From Blautia sp. (lineage in GTDB: Bacteria; Bacillota; Clostridia; Lachnospirales; Lachnospiraceae): DNA of 54,032 nt. Below are positions 51,299-54,032 of this stretch, piece after piece. The notes under the pieces are model-generated. The model saw only the letters and a list, made by a program, of their open reading frames with translations. It ran no database searches and was not told the origin of the DNA. Position 1 is the first letter of the stretch; every line of letters starts with the position of its first letter. The position numbers were made by a program, and so were the translations under genes. The DNA lies in the NCBI GenBank assembly GCA_022769545.1, contig JALEJS010000030.1, positions 1 to 54,032 of the forward strand. Direction: 5' to 3'.

Positions 51299-52192
51299 TT
51301 ATTTTTTTACCATCTGCACAATTTTTTCTTTGTCACTGTCAGAAGAATTTTCCTTCCTGTCATTTTCATCCGGATAGGTATAGAATTCATGTACGCCGTA
51401 TTTAAACAGCTTTTTCAGATCCTTCTCAAACCATTTCACATTGTGAGATTCCGCAGCCGATTTCTGAATAAAGAATAAAGCACCTTCCGAATAGTCCACT
51501 CCGTCCAGAGCCTGTCTGACCGCTTCTCTTGTCTCATCCGTAATCGTCACCTGACTGATTCTTCCGTCATAGGTAGGGGAAAACTGTGGAACACCGTTTG
51601 TTGACTGCCATACGACCTCCGTGACATTGTCCGGAAACTCGGAATGCTTCACACGGTTCATGATGACATTGGCAACCAGAACCCGCCCCTTGATATCCTC
51701 TGTTCCGGCCTCAGCCTCAACAATCGCGAGCAGGTTTTCATAATCCCTGTCCGACATCATTCTGGCAGATGCTGCGCTGGAAACCGCTCTGGCATCCATA
51801 TCATCCACCCGGTCCCGCATGGATCTGCTGATATCAAATTCCGTGACATCGCCCCGTATTGTGTTGGTTCGCTGTCCGACCATCACTTTTTCGCAGGATG
51901 ATCCGATTCTGTTAACTGTGCTGCCAGGAGCCGGTGTGTTCTGTACCCCGGCCATGACTCCGGCAAGACCCGTAGGAAGTGACGTATTTGTCAATTCTTC
52001 CTGATACGCTCCGTCCGAAGCGGCATATACTTCATTTTTCCCATCCTTTACCAATGCCCGGATTCCAATCATCCCGGAAGCTGCAATCAGAAACAATCCA
52101 CCGGCCAGAATCACCTTTCGAAAATTCCCGCCTCCTGCTTTCATCTTCAGTATACGTCTCCTGAATCTCCGCAAGTTTTTTTTCACTTTCAT
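51299..52192 (-). CDS. cell wall hydrolase, SleB/CwlJ type
   Basis: A secreted or membrane-anchored peptidoglycan hydrolase with a C-terminal Hydrolase_2 (SleB/CwlJ) domain. Residues about 25-45 are hydrophobic (VILAGGLFLIAASGMIGI) after a very basic N-terminus; a low-complexity linker follows. The catalytic domain starts near 155 with NLLAIVEAEAGTEDIKGRVL, holding the catalytic Glu, then VIMNRVKHSEFP, VWQSTNGVPQFSP and ALFFIQKS. I chose the ATG at 52192, 10 bases after AAGGA; the ATG at 52201 is only 2 bases from it. In spore formers such enzymes act in germination; a vegetative role is equally possible. Confidence 0.85.
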   Translation of the reverse strand: MKVKKNLRRFRRRILKMKAGGGNFRKVILAGGLFLIAASGMIGIRALVKDGKNEVYAASDGAYQEELTNTSLPTGLAGVMAGVQNTPAPGSTVNRIGSSCEKVMVGQRTNTIRGDVTEFDISRSMRDRVDDMDARAVSSAASARMMSDRDYENLLAIVEAEAGTEDIKGRVLVANVIMNRVKHSEFPDNVTEVVWQSTNGVPQFSPTYDGRISQVTITDETREAVRQALDGVDYSEGALFFIQKSAAESHNVKWFEKDLKKLFKYGVHEFYTYPDENDRKENSSDSDKEKIVQMVKK

Positions 52193-52201
52193 ATCTTCCA
52201 T

Positions 52202-52637
52202 GTCCTTATTACTTTGTCATACTTTTTCTTAAAATATATATAAATTGTAACACTTTTGTAACGTATGAGAAAATTATATTTAACAAGATTAAATATGTCA
52301 AGCTTTTTTTGTTAAAACCTTCCAAAAACGGCCTCTTTTATGTAAAAAAATCGTAATAATGTCTCTGATTCATAAAAAAAGAACACTCAGACATTGTTTT
52401 TCCGCAGTCGTTACCCTTCCGACTGAGATCCAAATGTCCTGTGTGTCCCCTTTTTTCTTTCTCCCCTGAAGACTTTGTGTCTTTCTTTAGTCTGATTATA
52501 GCCTGATTTCCGTTCATCGTCAAGCAGTTTTCCCTGACAGCATCTGACAGCAATCGTTACTGTTCACACGGCATTATCCCGCGCTTTTACACGCGTATCT
52601 TCCGGTGTTTTTTCCCCGAAAGACAATTGAACTTCTT
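52202..52637. other. non-coding stretch without recognised genes
   Basis: About 440 AT-rich bases between the hydrolase and the hairpins behind leuA. Near 52225-52270 the minus strand has TTACAA, 17 bases, TATATT and a GTTAC direct repeat that could be the hydrolase promoter. A 71-codon open frame (52338-52553, minus) has no family resemblance. I see nothing else in it. Confidence 0.5.
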
Positions 52638-52638
52638 A

Positions 52639-52674
52639 TTTCACAGGTAAATTCCAAAGGAATTTCCTATGAAA
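52639..52674. other. second hairpin downstream of leuA
   Basis: TTTCACAGGTAAATTCC pairs with GGAATTTCCTATGAAA (one mismatch, one bulge) around AAA. It follows the leuA terminator without a gap and has no U-tract on the minus strand. Confidence 0.45.
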
Positions 52675-52675
52675 T

Positions 52676-52709
52676 GAAAACGGCACCGGAAACAAATGTT
52701 CCCGGCACC
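52676..52709 (-). terminator. terminator of leuA
   Basis: A 12-bp stem with three wobble pairs (arms 52682-52693 and 52698-52709, loop ATTT) followed on the minus strand by GTTTTCATTTC, 18 bases after the leuA stop. Confidence 0.7.
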
Positions 52710-52727
52710 ATAATCTTTTTCAGTCCA

Positions 52728-54032
52728 TCAGCGGTTGTTAATCGCTGTCACCAGAGCATCGATGGAAGCACGGATAATATCCGGATCCACACCGGCTCCC
52801 CAGGAAAGAGAACCATCCGGCTTGCGGATACCCACATACGCAATCGCTTTGGAACTGGAGGAACGCTCCAGTGCATGCTCCTGATATGTCTCCAGGGTAT
52901 ACTTCAGCTCATACGCTTTTTTAAGTGCATTGCTGACCGCATCCAGACGTCCGTTTCCGCCTGCTTCTGTAACGATGGTACGTCCGCGGAAGGTGGAGGT
53001 TACCTGTGTCACAATGCCGCCGTCCTTCTGCTGGAAATGTACTTCATTGATGCTGTATGGTTCTGTAACATTCTCAAACGTGTTTTTGAACAGTGCAAAA
53101 ATTTCATCCGGATGAAGTTCCTTATGGTTATGATCCGATACAGCCTTGGCTGCGTATCCCATTGCTTCACGCATTTTCGGCGGAAGATTCAGACCGAATT
53201 TCGTCTCAAGAATGTAACCTACACCGCCCTTGCCGGACTGACTGTTAATACGGATGACATCCGCATCGTAATTTCTGCCCACATCCTTTGGATCAATGGG
53301 AAGGTATGGAACATTCCAGTGATCCATATCCTTTTCCTCTCTCCAGTGCATTCCCTTTGCAATGGCCTCCTGATGAGATCCGGAAAAAGCAGCAAATACA
53401 AGTGCACCGCTGTATGGGCTTCTCTCATCCACCTTCATGCCGGTGCATTCTTCATATACCTCACAGATATGGGGCATATTTGAAAAGTCAAGCTGCGGAT
53501 CCACGCCCTGGGAGTACATGTTCATGCCCAGCGTGACAATATCCACATTACCGGTACGCTCTCCGTTACCAAACAGTGTTCCCTCAATACGATCTGCACC
53601 TGCCAGCAGTCCCATCTCGGAATCTGCCACACCGCATCCACGGTCATTGTGCGGGTGAAGAGATAACACAACATTCTCACGATATTTCATATATTTATGA
53701 AAATACTCAATCTGGCTTGCATATACATGCGGCATGGAATGCTGCACGGTAACCGGAAGGTTGATGATTGCTTTATTGTCCGCAGTCGGCTGCCATACAT
53801 CCAGAACTGCATTACATACCTCCAGCGCATATTCCGGCTCTGTTCCCGTAAAGCTTTCCGGGCTGTACTCAAACTGGAAGTTTCCTTCTGTCTCATCGGC
53901 AAGTGTTTTCAGAAGCTTTGCACCGTCCACCGCAATCTGAAGGATTTCTTCTTTGGATTTGCGGAAAACCTGCTCTCTCTGCGCTACCGATGTGGAATTG
54001 TACACATGTACGATCGCTTTTGGTGCTCCCTT
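52728..54032 (-). CDS. leuA: 2-isopropylmalate synthase, 5'-truncated by the window edge
   Basis: First enzyme of leucine synthesis: joins acetyl-CoA and 2-oxoisovalerate. 434 codons are visible; the reading frame is open to the right edge (KGAPKAIVHVYNSTS...), so the true start lies outside the window, and the in-frame GTG at 54005 is internal. The DRE-TIM barrel part shows VVLSLHPHNDRGCGVAD, with two metal His, and GNGERTGNVDIVTLGMN. The C-terminal regulatory LeuA dimer domain (FQQKDGGIVTQVTSTFRG, VGIRKPDGSLSWGAGVD) is where leucine feedback acts. This is the long form of about 560 residues found in actinobacteria and many clostridia. Confidence 0.94.
   Translation of the reverse strand, partial: KGAPKAIVHVYNSTSVAQREQVFRKSKEEILQIAVDGAKLLKTLADETEGNFQFEYSPESFTGTEPEYALEVCNAVLDVWQPTADNKAIINLPVTVQHSMPHVYASQIEYFHKYMKYRENVVLSLHPHNDRGCGVADSEMGLLAGADRIEGTLFGNGERTGNVDIVTLGMNMYSQGVDPQLDFSNMPHICEVYEECTGMKVDERSPYSGALVFAAFSGSHQEAIAKGMHWREEKDMDHWNVPYLPIDPKDVGRNYDADVIRINSQSGKGGVGYILETKFGLNLPPKMREAMGYAAKAVSDHNHKELHPDEIFALFKNTFENVTEPYSINEVHFQQKDGGIVTQVTSTFRGRTIVTEAGGNGRLDAVSNALKKAYELKYTLETYQEHALERSSSSKAIAYVGIRKPDGSLSWGAGVDPDIIRASIDALVTAINNR

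Noticed and set aside
52410..52430. Third copy of the 44-bp leader repeat
   Set aside because: Only about ten bases (CTTCCGACTGAGAT-like) match, with an extra base, and the hairpin is absent; chance similarity is likely.
52338..52553. 71-codon minus-strand frame between the hydrolase gene and leuA
   Set aside because: No family resemblance, unusual composition, no clear ribosome site. Left as non-coding, although a small species-specific gene cannot be excluded.
1..54032. CRISPR arrays, rRNA, tRNA genes, prophage or intact insertion sequences
   Set aside because: No regularly spaced repeats, cloverleaf genes, rRNA text, integrase or transposase were found on either strand.

Overview
The window reads as chromosomal DNA of an acetogenic Firmicute, most likely a Lachnospiraceae member close to Blautia (inference from gene content, long antisense-free operons, strong AGGAGG ribosome sites, SpoIID- and CwlJ-type proteins, a Phe T-box, and a complete carbonyl branch of the Wood-Ljungdahl pathway). 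Nearly everything lies on the minus strand; only an aldo/keto reductase and prs are on plus. I see no rRNA, tRNA, CRISPR array, prophage or intact insertion sequence.

Region 1 (1-12844, minus) is a CO dehydrogenase/acetyl-CoA synthase cluster. In transcription order it holds a His-rich CooJ-like protein, CooT, CooC, the CODH AcsA, a second CooC, AcsB, AcsD, AcsC, AcsE, the corrinoid activator AcsV, a DUF3786 protein, and the start of formate-THF ligase (fhs), which runs off the left edge. Nickel handling comes first, the catalytic complex next, then the corrinoid methyl carrier with its methyltransferase and repair ATPase, then entry into the methyl branch. A consensus-like promoter precedes the cluster; hairpins and a probable second promoter break it up internally.

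Region 2 (13067-25693) is housekeeping: aldo/keto reductase; gpsA, plsY and der with a PDZ/radical-SAM DUF512 gene; prs; pgeF, a YraN gene, rnhB, ylqF, lepB, rplS; map; an EamA transporter. LepB has Arg where the catalytic Lys is expected.

Region 3 (25882-28484) is a two-gene MotA/ExbB plus OmpA/MotB module resembling ZorA/ZorB but without Zorya effectors beside it. Region 4 (28721-41738) holds a histidine phosphatase, pheST under a Phe T-box, a YihY membrane protein, a SpoIID-like protein, galM with a 6S-like RNA upstream, ATP-dependent PEP carboxykinase, dgt and thrC.

Region 5 (41821-51050) is a monosaccharide ABC transporter (binding protein, ATPase, permease) followed by an operon with a membrane-anchored sugar-binding protein, a LytS/YesM-type kinase, a YesN-type AraC regulator and a sugar-binding lipoprotein. 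This resembles the XylFII-LytS-YesN xylose sensor of clostridia with one extra binding protein. A perfect 13-bp inverted repeat upstream of the transporter is a candidate operator. The window ends with a CwlJ/SleB-type hydrolase, a non-coding stretch and a 5'-truncated leuA.
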